Assembly: GCA_023105745.1 (NCBI GenBank)
Contig: JALGQZ010000011.1
Location: forward strand, 49,524,698-49,588,697
Direction: 5' to 3'
Length of the DNA: 64,000 bases
Source of the DNA: Austropuccinia psidii
Lineage: Eukaryota; Basidiomycota; Pucciniomycetes; Pucciniales; Sphaerophragmiaceae
The notes beneath the pieces are model-generated. The model was not told where the DNA came from. It ran no database searches and saw nothing but the letters and a program-made list of their open reading frames with translations. How positions within the stretch are numbered: the stretch's first letter is position 1; the number at the start of each line of letters is the position of its first letter. Positions 11,075 through 22,715 of this stretch are shown one piece after another. The position numbers and the translations under genes were made by a program.

Positions 11075-12737
11075 ACAGGTATAATTATAATATTAATTAT
11101 TGTGGCCTTTATTATTGTAACCCAACAGGTAAAGCTGCACCCAGGGCTTTCAACAGCGCTCACCACCACTATATTTCATATAGTAAAGCCCTTTTATTCT
11201 TGAATTAAAACCTCTTTAAGCTCTTATAACTCTTTTTAAATACTTTCTTACCATGTCACAGTCATAGTTAAAAGCTGTAAATACATTATAATACTTTTAT
11301 CATAGACTCAGCCTGACACTTTTGGTACACCCATAGTGGATATCTCACTTGAAGCATGAATTTCTATTTTTGACATGAAAAATAGTCAATGGGGACAAAA
11401 GACATCAAAGAGAGCCAGGGTACCCAACTTCTGAGGCCTCTGAGGCATGTACAGCTCTAAAGCTTGGACCCATGGCTGATCTTGGCCCAATTAGTAAACT
11501 AAAACCCTTTTGAAACTTGGTTACCATGTCACAACTTCAGTAAATCATAAGAAAATAGCAAAATCCTGCTATTTTGACATGCCAAGAAGGTAAAGAGCAA
11601 CTTAGACTCCTGTAACCCTGTCAATTCTTAATGAATTTCCATTAATAAACCCCAAAAGAGTAATTAAAACCCTTTTTGGACTAGTATCCATTTAATGAGG
11701 TAAAGATTTCAAAAATTAATTAAAAATACAATTCTTAATAAATCTTTCTGTAACTTTCAGGGCCAATTACGTATTGTATAATTCATATAAAAACCAAAAA
11801 AATTATACTTTTATAAGTAAAATTAAAAGTTTTACTTACAGTCCAGTTTTTATGATTCCATGTGAAACACACAATCTTTAAAAATTTACAGAAAATACAT
11901 TATGTGATGAAAATTCCAATAACATTGATAAATTTGAGAAATAAATGATTATTTTGGAATAAAAGAATATTTACAGTTTTTACTCCTTTTATTCTTAACC
12001 ATAAATGGGTTGGTAGTCACGTAAAAGCCTCAATTAAGTAATTATGATAATCTTACGTGACAACAAATGATGCAATCAATAATCCAAAAAGGTTTATTGT
12101 TTTCTGACTCAATTGTTTGTCAGTTTTCTCCATGAAATGCCTCTGTGAGCTGTCTTAGACTTAAAAGAGGCCTCCTCTTGCTGCTTTTTCCAAATCATCA
12201 CATTATTCAATTATACCTTTATTACCAACAAGTAAGTATTAGTTAAAAAATTTTAAGTGTTTTATTCTTTCAGAATCAATCAGAAATAAGTTAAATCATA
12301 GAAATCAACTATACATTGTTGTAATACTGTTATATATTCATCTTTGATCCTTTAAATCCACAATAATCTGTCAAATTTCTCTTCTTTTATCTTTGATAAG
12401 TTCTTTGGACTATTAGTGAGTGATTTATCTTAATTCTTAAACTTTTTTGTCTAGTAATTTTTTTCTTCAAGAACTATATTTATAATTATTCTTAAATCAT
12501 ATAACTATATACTAAAATAATTTTATTATTAAATACTTCTGGTAATTAATTCTAGTAGACAATTACTACTTACTGTTATAATCACTAGTAGTGTATAACA
12601 AGTAAAAGAAATAATTAATTAATTAATTAAATTGTGGCTATAATAAGTTGTATTATTATATTTCATAAGAAAAGTTATATTACTGTTTATTAATAGTGAT
12701 ATTATCAACAAGTTTCATAGACACATCTTACAATATT

Positions 12738-13278
12738 GATTACTTAAAAAAAATTACCCTTACAATAATGACATTCTTCCCATTTCTTTAGAAGTGGTTT
12801 AAGCAAAAATCTCAAATATTTAATATATATTTTTCTTATTACTTATTAATCTTATTATGCTATTAGATTGAAATTGAATAGATGTTTTAATGATTAAAGA
12901 TCAAAAATTATTCAATCAATATATCCTGAATGATTTATGGTTTGGAGAAAATCATGATATCAATCAAAGAATTAATAATATCTATGCATTCAATATTCAT
13001 ATTAAGCTCAATGATAAGTCCAATTGATTTTAAATTTGAAATTTCTAAATTTTATTTTGATAACAAAAAAAAATAAATCCAGAGAGATTCAAGATTCAGT
13101 ATGATGAAGCTTAATTTGATTAAAATTTCCTTGAATTCTTTCCATAATTATATTGCTTTGGTCCTATTATTTTCAATTTAACATCTTTTGGGTGATTGTT
13201 CAGAAGTTTATTTTTGAAGAAATTTCGATTTAACCTTAGTTTGTTTGAATTTTTTTTAATGAATTACTTTGTTATTCC
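12738..13278. other. AT-rich spacer between two inverted solo LTRs
   Basis: About 540 bases of original target DNA between the two D LTRs. AT-rich, with no open frame or repeat that I can support. Confidence 0.6.
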
Positions 13279-13283
13279 AATAC

Positions 13284-15034
13284 TGTAAGATGTGTCTATG
13301 AAATTATTGATAATATTACTTATAGTCAACAATAATATGACTTTTCTTATGAAATATAATCATAAAATTATTATAACCACAATTCAAATGTTTATTTTTT
13401 TTATTTTTTTATTTTACTTGTTATATACTACTAGTGAATATAACAGTAAGCATTAATTGTCTACAAGAATCAATTACAATAAGTATTCAAATAATAAAAC
13501 TTCTTTTATTAAAATGATGAAATAATTTAAATATATAATTGTCTTTTACAAGAATAATTATAATTCTTGAAGAAAGAAAATACTATAGAAAAGCTTTAAG
13601 GATTAATAATAAATCACTCACTAATATTCAATGAACCTTGTAAAGAATATGGTAGAGAGATTTGGTGGATAAATTGTAGATTTATGGGATCAAAATCGAT
13701 TTATAACAGTATTACAACAATATATAGTTTATTTCTAAGATTTCACGTCTTTCTTGATTTTTTCTGAAAGAATTAAAACACTTAAGAAAAGCTTAACTAA
13801 TAGTTTTTGGTAACAAAGATATAGTTGAATAATAAGATGATTTGGACAAAACAGCAAGAGGATGCCTCTTTTAAGTCAAACACAGCTCACAGAGGCATTC
13901 CATGGATCAAACTGAAAAGCCAGTGAGTGAGAAAACAATAACCCTTTTTGGATTATTTATTGCATCATTTGTTGTCATGTAAGATTATTATAAGGCTTTT
14001 ACATGACTACCAACCCATTTATGGTTAAGAATAAAAGGAGTAACAACTGTGAATCTTCTTTTATTTCAAAATAATCATTAATCTCTCAAAGTTATAAATT
14101 TTTTTGGAAATTTCATCACAGGTTGTATTTTCTGTGAATTTTTAAAGATTCAGTATTTCACATGGAATCATCAAAAATGTACTGTAAGTAAAACTTTTAA
14201 TTTTACTTATTAAACCATAATTATTTTGGGTTTCTCTATTATTAATATTTTTCTACATTGGTCCTGAAAGATTCAGAAAGATTCATTAATAATTGTATTT
14301 TTAATGAAGTTTTGAAGTTTTTACCTCATTTCTACACAGAATTGAAAATATCACAGTATGCCAGATTGCTATGAGGTAAATTAATGAATACTAGTCTAAA
14401 AGGGGATTTAATTACTCTTTTGAGGTTTATCCATAGAAAATCATTAAGAATTGACATGGTTACAGGAGTCTAAGTTCCTCTTTACCTTGTCATGTTAAAA
14501 TAGAAGCTTATTTGCAATTTTCTTATGATTTGATGAGATTTCAACTTGGTAACTAGGTTCTCAAAAGGCTTTAGTATACTAATTGGGCCATGATCAGCCA
14601 ATAATCCAAGCTTCAGAGCTATCCATTCCTCAGCGGCCTCAGAATTGCCACAAACATGCATAACACTATTCTTAGTGTATATGCACCATGGGATTTCTCA
14701 CATTTCCATTATTTTGGCGTGAAATTGAGAAAAACAGAAATTTTCACAATTCTTCTATGTGGTATTGAAGTATTTTCTATATTACCAACTCATAGAGTTA
14801 ATTTGATCTTATTCACTATGTGGAGCTACCCTAGGTGAATGTTTTGTGTAGAATCCAAATATGGCCTTAAATCCATGGACTTACTTACTCACAAGAAAGG
14901 TATTCATCTTTTCTGAAATAGAAAATGTTGAATTTTCAATATATGCATAACTTATGGGTTATGCATAGTTCAGAATATATTTTAAAGATATTTTTGGCCT
15001 ATTTGGGTATTTAAAATATACTTCAAGGCTCAAA
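13284..15034 (-). repeat. Solo LTR, family D (inverse orientation)
   Basis: The plus strand reads TGTAAGATGTG... to ...TTCAAGGCTCAAA, the reverse complement of the D LTR at 9461-12732. Perfect 5-bp duplication AATAC at 13279-13283 and 15035-15039. The terminal CA has drifted to AA. Compared with 41803-43726 it lacks roughly 130 bases around 14647, where CAGAATT joins GCCACAAAC directly. Confidence 0.9.
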
Positions 15035-15209
15035 AATACATTACATACCTGTGTGTTTGAAAATTAAAAAATTCTATAGTTTTTCAATTTTGTAAATCTT
15101 TGTAAAGATTTCTATAAATTCATTATAGAAATAAAGATCAATTTAATGAGCAGTGACTTGGAACAAAGTTTCTTTTTTAATTTATTTTTTTTGAGGTGAT
15201 GAAATTCAT

Positions 15210-15359
15210 GATTTGGTACCAAAAATAGGGGGTCTTTTTGCCTTGAAATAACACACCTTTTTGAGGTATGCTATTTACAAAAACTCATCAAGTAAATGTG
15301 AGATATTCTCAAAAAAAAATCTGCAATTTTAATTCAATATTTGATAACTTTGACACCCC
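15210..15359. mobile_element. Decayed right end of a second Harbinger transposon
   Basis: GATTTGGTACC...TTGATAACTTTGACACCCC resembles, in the same order, the right terminus of the Harbinger element at 33190-33341 (GATTTGGTACC, CCTCACCTCTTGAGGT-like, GGTAACTTTGACACCCCC). It ends in CCCC followed by ATAA, the kind of target site this superfamily uses. Only this fragment remains, 130 bases from the intact left end of the next copy. Confidence 0.65.
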
Positions 15360-15492
15360 ATAATTGAAATAAATGAAAATGAAAAGATATAGAATAATTA
15401 TTATCAGCAAGTTTAAAATTTTGATTTGACTTAGTATCATTTCTCTTTTTCTTTTATTTTCTTTTTTGAAAAGATCACTTTGATTTATAATA

Positions 15493-15517
15493 GGGGTTGT
15501 CAAAGTCACCAAATCCC
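15493..15517 (+). repeat. Left terminal inverted repeat of the Harbinger element
   Basis: GGGGTTGTCAAAGT plus CACCAAATCCC. Pairs with 33317-33341, differing at two positions. Confidence 0.9.
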
Positions 15518-15700
15518 GCCTTAAAATAATGTGGGATTTGGAACCCAAATTCCAACACTAAATCCCAGGTTTTTCATGTGTAAATCCCATGGAATTTAAA
15601 CTGAGTCCCCTGGTATTTTGACCAAATCCCATGCATCTGGCATTTCAGCTTCAAACCTAACCCAAATGAGTACTCACAATTCATACCTGCACAACATATT
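15518..15700. promoter_or_regulatory. Left subterminal region with AAATCCC repeats
   Basis: Five copies of AAATCCC or its complement GGGATTT fall within about 120 bases of the left end. The right end (33170-33341) has a similar set. In Harbinger elements the Myb-like protein recognises subterminal motifs, so these are candidate binding sites; that role is inference. Confidence 0.5.
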
Positions 15701-15772
15701 CTTCTACACTCCATTTTGGACAATCTGACTGAACAGCTTACAGTCCATTTATACTTCTTCATCCATATAATA

Positions 15773-17005
15773 ATGCCTCGATCCAAAGCAAGACAGATCA
15801 AGACAGATATGAAGATCACCTCTGGCCTGCCTCATCCATCAGGTCACTTAATACATACAGATTATTTAACCATAATTAATTCGCTTTCAGTAAAATCCAA
15901 TTCTGAGTCATGTTTTGGTACTAGTGGTCCAACATATATTGGAAGACCTCCTTCATCAAAGCAGCATGGATTTCAGCTTATGACCATTGAGGTCAACAAA
16001 AAATCATGTAATCGCCTAAACCTTAGTTCAAGCAGCATCCGAGATCAATGGCAAACATATAAAAAGAAATATATGGCAGCAAAAAAATCCAAGAATTTAA
16101 CTGGGGCTGGAATAACGGAAGAAGATGAGAGTAAAGGAATAAAATCAATGAGTGAAGAGCTTAAAAGTATGTGTCCTTGGTATGCTGAAATGGATGCGCT
16201 CTTTGGCCAAAAGCCAAATGTCACTCTGGTTGCAAGCTATGCTTCACAAGAAAAAGACAGCTTAAATGGTGATGATGATGATGTTTTGCCTGATAAGGTA
16301 AGTTATTGTCTCTTCCTTTTTTTACCTGTGATAGCTAATGCTCATGTGCTTTTTAAAGGAGAATAATGGATTGGAATCACCTCTCAATCTTGTTCCTTTG
16401 GTTCATAATGAAGATGACTTGGTTCAAGCGGAAAACCTTCAAGATGAATCAGTAAGTATGTTTAAGCCTGATACTTATAAAATCCATTGTTGATTATTTC
16501 TCCTTTGAAAAGAAAATTAAATCCTTAATGCATTCACCACAAAAGCATAATCAAGCATTGACACCCAACTTGAATGACAAGAGTGGCTCTAGGAAAAAGG
16601 CTGATGGATATGTTTTCACTGACATATGCAAATTTGCTTGAATCACGGCAAAAGGGTATGTTTTGTATTTATGGTTACTCTTATCAATACTACTGACAAA
16701 AGTCATGATTCATAGCCCATGAAACCAGTGACAATGCTCGTTTGGAGTAGGACAGGGAGAGGTGGAATGAAGAGAAAGCAAGCAATATGGAAAAGCAATG
16801 GTTTGAAGAAGTCAAGTTGCAAAAGCAAATGGAGTTTGAGGAGAAGCAACATACAAAGAAATATGAATTTGAAAAAGAAAAGTGGATTTGTAAATTGGAA
16901 TTGAAGGAAAAGGAGTGTCAGATGGATCTCACTATAGCGGAATTGTCATCAATAATGCCAATTGGGGAGCTGGAACGCATTCTGGCATTAATCAATAAAA
17001 AATAA
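15773..17005 (+). pseudogene. Harbinger Myb/SANT-like DNA-binding protein (four exons, damaged)
   Basis: Starts at ATG 15773 (MPRSKARQIKTD). Exons by reading: 15773-16297, 16359-16451, 16513 to about 16654, and 16716-17005, with introns of about 60 bases bounded by GTAAGT/GTATG and AG. The first exon ends a Myb/SANT-like domain (SSIRDQWQTYKKKYMAAKKS, then CPWYAEMDALFG). The last exon encodes a highly charged coiled-coil tail (MEKQWFEEVKLQKQMEFEEK) ending at TAA 17003-17005. In PIF/Harbinger elements this second protein binds subterminal DNA and carries the transposase to the nucleus. Damage: a TAG at 16748-16750 and a frame problem in exon 3 (TGA near 16638). Divergent neighbours and position just inside the left repeat fit the family. 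Confidence 0.75.
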
Positions 17006-18005
17006 CTTATTACATATATGTAATGTGAGCAATTTATATGTGGTGCTTGTTCAATAAATCTTATGTTTATGTTTAATTATTGATCTTATGTCATGAAATA
17101 TAACTCCACTTTATTACCAAATGGAAATTTCAATGTTTATGAATAATTGAGGCACCAACTTGCCATTTCAATTTCGTATGACATTTATTTGCAATTTGGG
17201 ACAGAATTGAAAATTTGGGCAAGTTTTGCATTGAGATTTTATATGAAGTCTGTTCAAAAATCAAATTTGAGGATGCCTTTTTCCCTTTTTTATGAAAATG
17301 TCATTTTATTGTTTTTTTTTAAATTTTCTCATCTTTTTCTATATTTTTTTTTTTAATTTAATGGTTATTTTTTATTTTTTATTTTGAAGGGTTTCAACTT
17401 TTAATTGGGAAATTTCCCTTGTATTTTTGATTTTTGATTATTTTTTTTAAAGTTGATTTTTTTCTTTAATTTCTTTCAATTTATTATTTTTTATTTTTAC
17501 TTTTCACCCCTCCAATTTAAAAAAAAACACCTTTTTTTTTAATTTCAAATCTTAATTCTCACTTTATTTTTTTTATTTTTACTTTTCACCCCGCCCTCTT
17601 AAAAAAAATTCACCAATTTTTTTTTAATTTTTTTTTTAATTTTAATTCCTTTTTTAAAATTCAGGTAAGTGAATTTTTCTTCTTTTTGTTTCACCACTAC
17701 CATTTTTTCCTAACCTGATTTTTGTTTTTCTATAGGTATTTTTTTTTCTTCTTTTATAATTTTTCATTTTTCTGCACCTCCCAAACTCACCCACCCATCA
17801 TCATCATCATCCACAACTCACCCACCCATCACCATCATCAATCATCATCCACCTCCCAAAACCCCCCACCCATCTCATACCTCCACCTCACTCACCCTGG
17901 AACCTCCCAAATAGGCTCCTGGGAGGTTCCGGGGCCTAGCCTCTTCTAATCGATTTGAAGCATTTTTATTTATTTTGAATTCTAATGGCCCCCAGAGGCC
18001 ATTAG
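17006..18005. other. Low-complexity region upstream of the oxygenase gene
   Basis: T-rich and A-rich tracts (17290-17700), then a C-rich patch with CACCCACCCATCATCATC-like repeats (17790-17890), then CTCCTGGGAGGTTCC-type palindromic sequence (17912-17928) and GGCCCCCAGAGGCC (17988-18001). The open frame 17722-17949 is a product of these repeats. It may hold the promoter or 5' leader of the gene that follows; no gene seen. Confidence 0.5.
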
Positions 18006-18540
18006 CATGATTTATTTTTTCTTTCTCTAATCATCATTTCTTTTTTTTTATTCATTTATTTAATTTGAAAAATGATTTACTGATGATGATTTATTTGTTT
18101 TTCTCTAATCACCATTTCTTTTATTTTATTTTTATTTTTATTTTTTATTCATTTATTTAATTTGAAAAATGATTTACTGATGATGATTTATTTATTTTTT
18201 CTCCAATCATTGTTTCTTTTATTTTTTTTATTCATTTATTTAATTTGAAAAATGATTTACTGATGATGATTTTTTTTTCTCTAATCATCATTTCTTTTAT
18301 TTTTATTTTATTCATTTATTTAATTTGAAAAATCAATTACTGATGATGATTTATTTATTTTTTCTCTAATCATCATTTCTTTTATTTTTATTTTTATTTT
18401 TTTTATTCATTTATTTAATTTGAAAAATCAATTACTGATTATGATTTTTTTTTTCTCTAATCATCATTTCTTTGATTTTTTTTGTATTTTTCTTAATCAT
18501 TTATTTAATTTGAAAAATAATTGATGATTACTGATGATGT
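18006..18540. repeat. Minisatellite, about six units of 80-97 bp
   Basis: Each unit carries CTCTAATCATCATTTCTTTT, a T-rich stretch of variable length, TTCATTTATTTAATTTG and then AAAAATGATTTACTGATGATG (or CAATTACTGATGATG). Units start near 18010, 18090, 18188, 18270, 18350 and 18440. Length differences sit mainly in the T-rich part. It lies within the Harbinger element, between the Myb and oxygenase genes. Confidence 0.85.
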
Positions 18541-18782
18541 TTTTTTTATAATGATTATCATCCATGATTTATTGTTTTTTTTTGTCTTTTTTTCTTTCAA
18601 ATCATAATCATGTTGAACTGATGTATTTTTTTTTTGGATTATAATCATTACCAACCCATGATTTATTTTTAATTTTAATTTTTGTTTAAACTATTTATTT
18701 ATTTTTTTCATATAGGGGAGGATTTCTTTTGCAATGTCATTTAAATTCCCACCCCTTCCATCATCCTAAAAATTTAAAAAAA

Positions 18783-20072
18783 ATGCTCCTCCTCTCTCTC
18801 ATTCTTCCAATCTTTTTTGATGATGTCATGGTTAGGACTAAACCAGACTCAGTGCATCATCAGAATGATTTGAAAGATGATGAAGTTATTATTGCTCCTC
18901 TTGATGTCATGGTTAGGACTAAACCAAATATAGAGCATCATGAGGATAATAATACCAAATCAAATCATAAAAGAAAGCTCACCCAAAGCCAAAGACAACA
19001 CATCCATGATTCAAAACAAATAATGTCTCACCTTGGCCATTCAAACAAAGAATTTAAAAACTTTTCAACAATTTCAATTGACAAGAAATCTTCCAATGCC
19101 TCCATCACTTTACACTCTCCCCCATCCTTATATACTCATTAATAAAACAACAAAGCCCTTTTTGCCGGTCATCATATATGAAATAACCCCATTTGATAAT
19201 TCTTCTGGCCACTCTCAAATGCTGAAAAACATCATCAAGACATTAATGTCCTTATCTCAAAATCAACAAGAAATTGAAACCAATAAGCAACTCCAAGGTG
19301 GCATTATGAAAGGTATTGAGTTTTGATCTGGTTCTGATTCTGGAAAATCTGCAGGTGTGTGATATTTTTGGCTTATTACCTTAATAATTACTGACTAATT
19401 ACAAAATTATTAAGTGTTTACTCCAGAAAACCAGGTTTAACTCCTCATCAAATTGAAACAGATAACAATCAATGGATCAAGCTTCATCAATATGACAAAT
19501 TTGTTTACTCAAGAATCTCCCATTTTTCAAAATTAGCAGCAAATGAAAATCAATCATTAATAGAAGCAGCCAAATTACCCAATTTCAGTCAACTTGAATG
19601 GACTTCTACCAATCCCAAGGAAGAATTCAAATCATTTACCAATGTCATTGTCACCCAAGATGGATTTTTCAATAGGCCACACAAAAATTTAAGCGATCTC
19701 AATGCCTGGACTTATGGTATATTTTCTTTTGTATCAAAAAAAGATTTCCATCCACTCCAAACTGTATTCACCCCCTCTGGACATGGCTTGCACTTCCCCG
19801 AATTGAAAATGGAGATCGATTTTTCAAAAAAATCTGGCATCATAGAAATTCTTTGGAAGACATCAACAATGGTTCATCATACAACAAATCCACCTCCAGA
19901 AATTATCAATCATGACAAAATTACTCATTTTGGATGTTCTTTTCAAATAAACCATAAATTATTTAATGTAGATGACAAATCCTTGAAAATGAAACCCACT
20001 GAAATTAATTCAAGAGTCAATGGGTACTTTGAAAGAAATATGCAGGATCAAAAAAGAACTAAAAAATATTAA
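18783..20072 (+). pseudogene. TET/JBP-like 2-oxoglutarate/Fe(II) oxygenase carried by the Harbinger element
   Basis: First ATG of the leading frame is 18783. N-terminal part (to about 19140) is low-complexity with a duplicated VMVRTKP block (18826 and 18907). The frame then changes; KPFLPVIIYEITPFD (19157-19200) to GIMKGIEF starts the conserved domain. After a probable intron (about 19353-19424) a frame open from 19426 to TAA at 20072 gives the core: RPHKN (19674-19688), TYGIFSF, GHGLHFPE, IIEILWKTSTMVHHTT, THFGCSFQI. This order matches the fungal 'Tet-like 2OG-Fe(II) oxygenase' family as I remember it. Such enzymes oxidise methylated bases. Here the HxD iron site reads His-Lys-Asn, so this copy is probably inactive, and the upstream frame breaks mark a pseudogene. 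The stop is only 129 bases from the transposase stop, tail to tail. Confidence 0.65.
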
Positions 20073-20201
20073 TTTTAAATAGTTTTATTCTATGAATAAC
20101 ATCTCCACTCCATTGTATGCCATTAAATTAAGTACATAAAACATTGTTCCTAATGAAATCTACAATTGACTATTTCTCCATGCCAAAGTGATTGGTTTAA
20201 T

Positions 20202-20258
20202 TTATTCACGCATATTTACCACTTCTTCCCCAATATCATTATTGGCCAGATTTTCCGC
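20202..20258 (-). pseudogene. Detached 3' end of the Harbinger transposase
   Basis: Continues the transposase frame from 31849 after the LTR element and one copy of its target duplication (CCGC, 20255-20258) are set aside. It encodes the last residues ENLANNDIGEEVVNMRE and a TAA stop at 20204-20202. It lies on the far side of the retrotransposon, 11.6 kb from the rest of the gene, and shows that the insertion was clean. Confidence 0.85.
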
Positions 20259-22348
20259 TGTAGAACTCCTTTTGGTGTGGGATTGGATAAGGCAGTTCTT
20301 GGGGGGAAATCACAGGTAAACAGTTTTGAATTTCTGAAATAATCCTGTAACCAAGGGTGCTAATGGTGTTTTAGCTGCCCCTTTGAATATACTAAACAAT
20401 CTCCCTACAGAGCACACAAATCAATATTTAAGATTGTGGCTTTACAACTAGAGAATACTTGTTAGCAGTCTCTATCAGACCTATTCAATAATCAGCCTAA
20501 TGATAAAATAATAATACTAATTTAGATAAATAACTTCAAAAGATCAATTTTTAGGTTATTTTAGGATAATAAAGTAATAATTGGGTAAAGAATATAATAA
20601 ATATAATAGTACTGAGTGGTGATTTAAGTGGTTTTCTTGGTTAAAGGTATTTTTTTCAATGGACAATAGTTTAATATGAGAATATTTTATATAAGTGATA
20701 ATATATAATAATATTGTTTAATATTTTAAATAAGTGTAATTGATAAATAATTTTGATAATATGTTAAATATATATGTGATAATAATAACTGTATAGCTAA
20801 TAAGTATTATAGATAATAACACCACTATATGTTGTTTTTTTCAAAAAAGAAGAATACTGGTGAAGGTTTATAGATTGTTTACTACTTATGATAGTAATAA
20901 TTGATGATAAGAGGGATGATAATAGATAATAAGAGCTGTTAATAGTAGGCTTAATGAAGCTACTAATGTGTAACTTTGTTTGTTATTTTTTAATTAGATA
21001 AATAATAATAATAATAATGACTTGTCTTCTAGTGAGAAGAGTATAATAATATTTCTTTTAATTTGTTTGAATATGAGGATTTGACTAAGAGATGAATTTA
21101 GAATATAGGCAGACCTACTGTTAACTACAGCTATTTATAAACCACTATTTAATGTAATTTAATAATAATAATTTCTAGATTAACCTACTAGTGAGGGATT
21201 AATAATTATTCTCCTTCTTGGTATATAATTATTTGCATGAGGAAAGAGGAGAAAATCAGAGAGAGAGGCATCCTTTTATGGTGTGAGAAGTACCCATGGG
21301 CTCTCCATGTAAAGTTTTATTCTTGCCCTTGAGATAATTTTGCTGGAGTAGACTTTTGAAACAAAAGTCAGATGACCTATCTGTTATACTGCATTAGTAA
21401 TCTTGCACAGCCTTGAGAGATTAATGCTAGTGTGTAAAATTGGGAATGGTATCATATGACTGAGATATTTTCACCATTTGTTTGGTCAAAATGAAGGTTG
21501 AGATGTTTTTCTTGGTGGGGATTTTGATAAAAATATCAGGTGACTTCTCTTTTGCACTGCTTTAGTCAGCTTGCATAGCCTTGAGGAATTAATGCTGGTG
21601 ATTAAAAGGATGAAGGTAGTGTTATGTGAATAAGCCCTTGTATAATTTTGTTTGTAAGATTTATTTAGTTTCAGGCAATAATGCTGTGCAATGTGGGGAT
21701 ATCTTCTTGAGTTTTAATTCCTTATTACTGTAATTGCTGTGTGGTTTACAGTTTAGTGTATTCCCCTTGCATGCAGCTAGTTGAAGCTTAATTGAGTTGT
21801 ATTTGATGATCTTGAGGCTGTGTAATGTACAGATGTCATGCATGTGGATTGCATAAACTTTCTTTAAGTGACTGTATTGTTATTTAATTTCAGGTTTTTA
21901 GTGGATTTCCCATGTATTCAGTTGAATTGGATACTGTCATATGATTCTTGTGTCACATGAACTGTATTTTGGTTACTGTAATTCTTGGTAATATAATCTT
22001 CTTTATGGCTTTAGGGTGGATATAATACTACAATGTTACTTTGTCCATGTAATTTTTAGTTTTCATGTATGTATTAAGCCTGTTGTTGATTCTGTATGGC
22101 TTATATGTAAGTTTTATTGTGTAACTCCATATGATTGGACTCCTCTATTATTTATTTAATTATAGAAGTATATTGATTATTTCAATTGTGAATGCTAAAA
22201 TCTTCCATTCCTCCCTACTGTTGATGTTATTCCTTGGTTTTTTGTTATTTTAATAATGTCTTTTTAGTAGTGAATTCCTGGATTAGCCATTGTGATCTTG
22301 ATTTTCAAAAAATCTCTTGAAACTGGTAAAAAGGTATGGAATACCACA
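20259..22348 (-). repeat. 3' LTR of family C
   Basis: The plus strand runs TGTAGAACTCCTTTTGG... to ...GGAATACCACA. Collinear with 29747-31848 throughout, including the AATAATAATA-rich central part. Short open frames within it (21661-21843) recur in the other LTR and are not separate genes. Confidence 0.95.
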
Positions 22349-22359
22349 TCCCCCTCTCC
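22349..22359 (-). other. Polypurine tract of family C
   Basis: The minus strand reads GGAGAGGGGGA directly before the 3' LTR, the usual site for plus-strand priming. The surrounding ATTAAATGGAGAGGG is repeated at 22597-22614 and 23409-23426. Confidence 0.75.
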
Positions 22360-22715
22360 ATTTAATGCTGTCCCCAGAATTCCAGCTTCAAGTATAGTAT
22401 CCTGGTTCATAAGTGAGAATTTACTTCCTTTAAATTTTTTATTTCAATAAATTCAGTTGATAATTCCATTGATGGCTTGTTATATTGATTTTGAATTCCC
22501 ATATCTTCTTATTTGACTTTGACCCTGTTGTTTCTTGTTGTTTATTGTTTATCAATATTAATGTTGTCTTATATCATTAATACTGTTTTAGGGTAATTTC
22601 CCTCTCCATTTAATAAAAATCCTTCCAGCTCCTAATAACCTTTCTTGATTAAATATTTCCACTAGTGTTGCCATAAATTGAGATAAATTAATAATAATAA
22701 AAAAGGAAATTGGTA

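Larger units (their letters stand above)
9881..11318 (+). repeat. Solo LTR, family A, nested in LTR D
   Basis: Begins TGTAAGCCTGTGACTC and ends CTCAGCCTGACA, the reverse complement of the LTR at 6581-8021. Target duplication CTTTT at 9876-9880 and 11319-11323 is perfect. Length 1,438 bp, almost identical to the 1,441 bp of the element copy. The open frames at 10784-11014 and 10839-11084 are LTR sequence and not genes. Confidence 0.95.
9461..12732 (+). repeat. Solo LTR, family D, interrupted by a solo LTR of family A
   Basis: Begins TGTGAGCCTTGAGG and ends CACATCTTACA. It is flanked by a perfect 5-bp target duplication ATATT (9456-9460 and 12733-12737). Homologous, in inverse orientation, to 13284-15034 and 41803-43726. 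Without the nested LTR at 9881-11318 it is about 1.83 kb. No internal element sequence follows it, so it is a solo LTR left by LTR-LTR recombination. Confidence 0.9.

Noticed and set aside
10784..11084. Open frames on both strands around 10.8-11.1 kb
   Set aside because: They lie inside a family A LTR and recur, altered, in the other LTR copies.
9456..15039. Giant palindromic (fold-back) DNA transposon with 1.8-kb inverted arms
   Set aside because: Each arm has its own perfect 5-bp target duplication and LTR-like TG...CA ends, and a third single arm exists at 41803-43726. They are independent solo LTRs.
18006..18540. Regular repeats that could be taken for a CRISPR array
   Set aside because: Units are 80-97 bp, AT-rich, without unique spacers, in eukaryotic transposon DNA; this is a minisatellite. 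The same applies to the repeats at 22716-23220.
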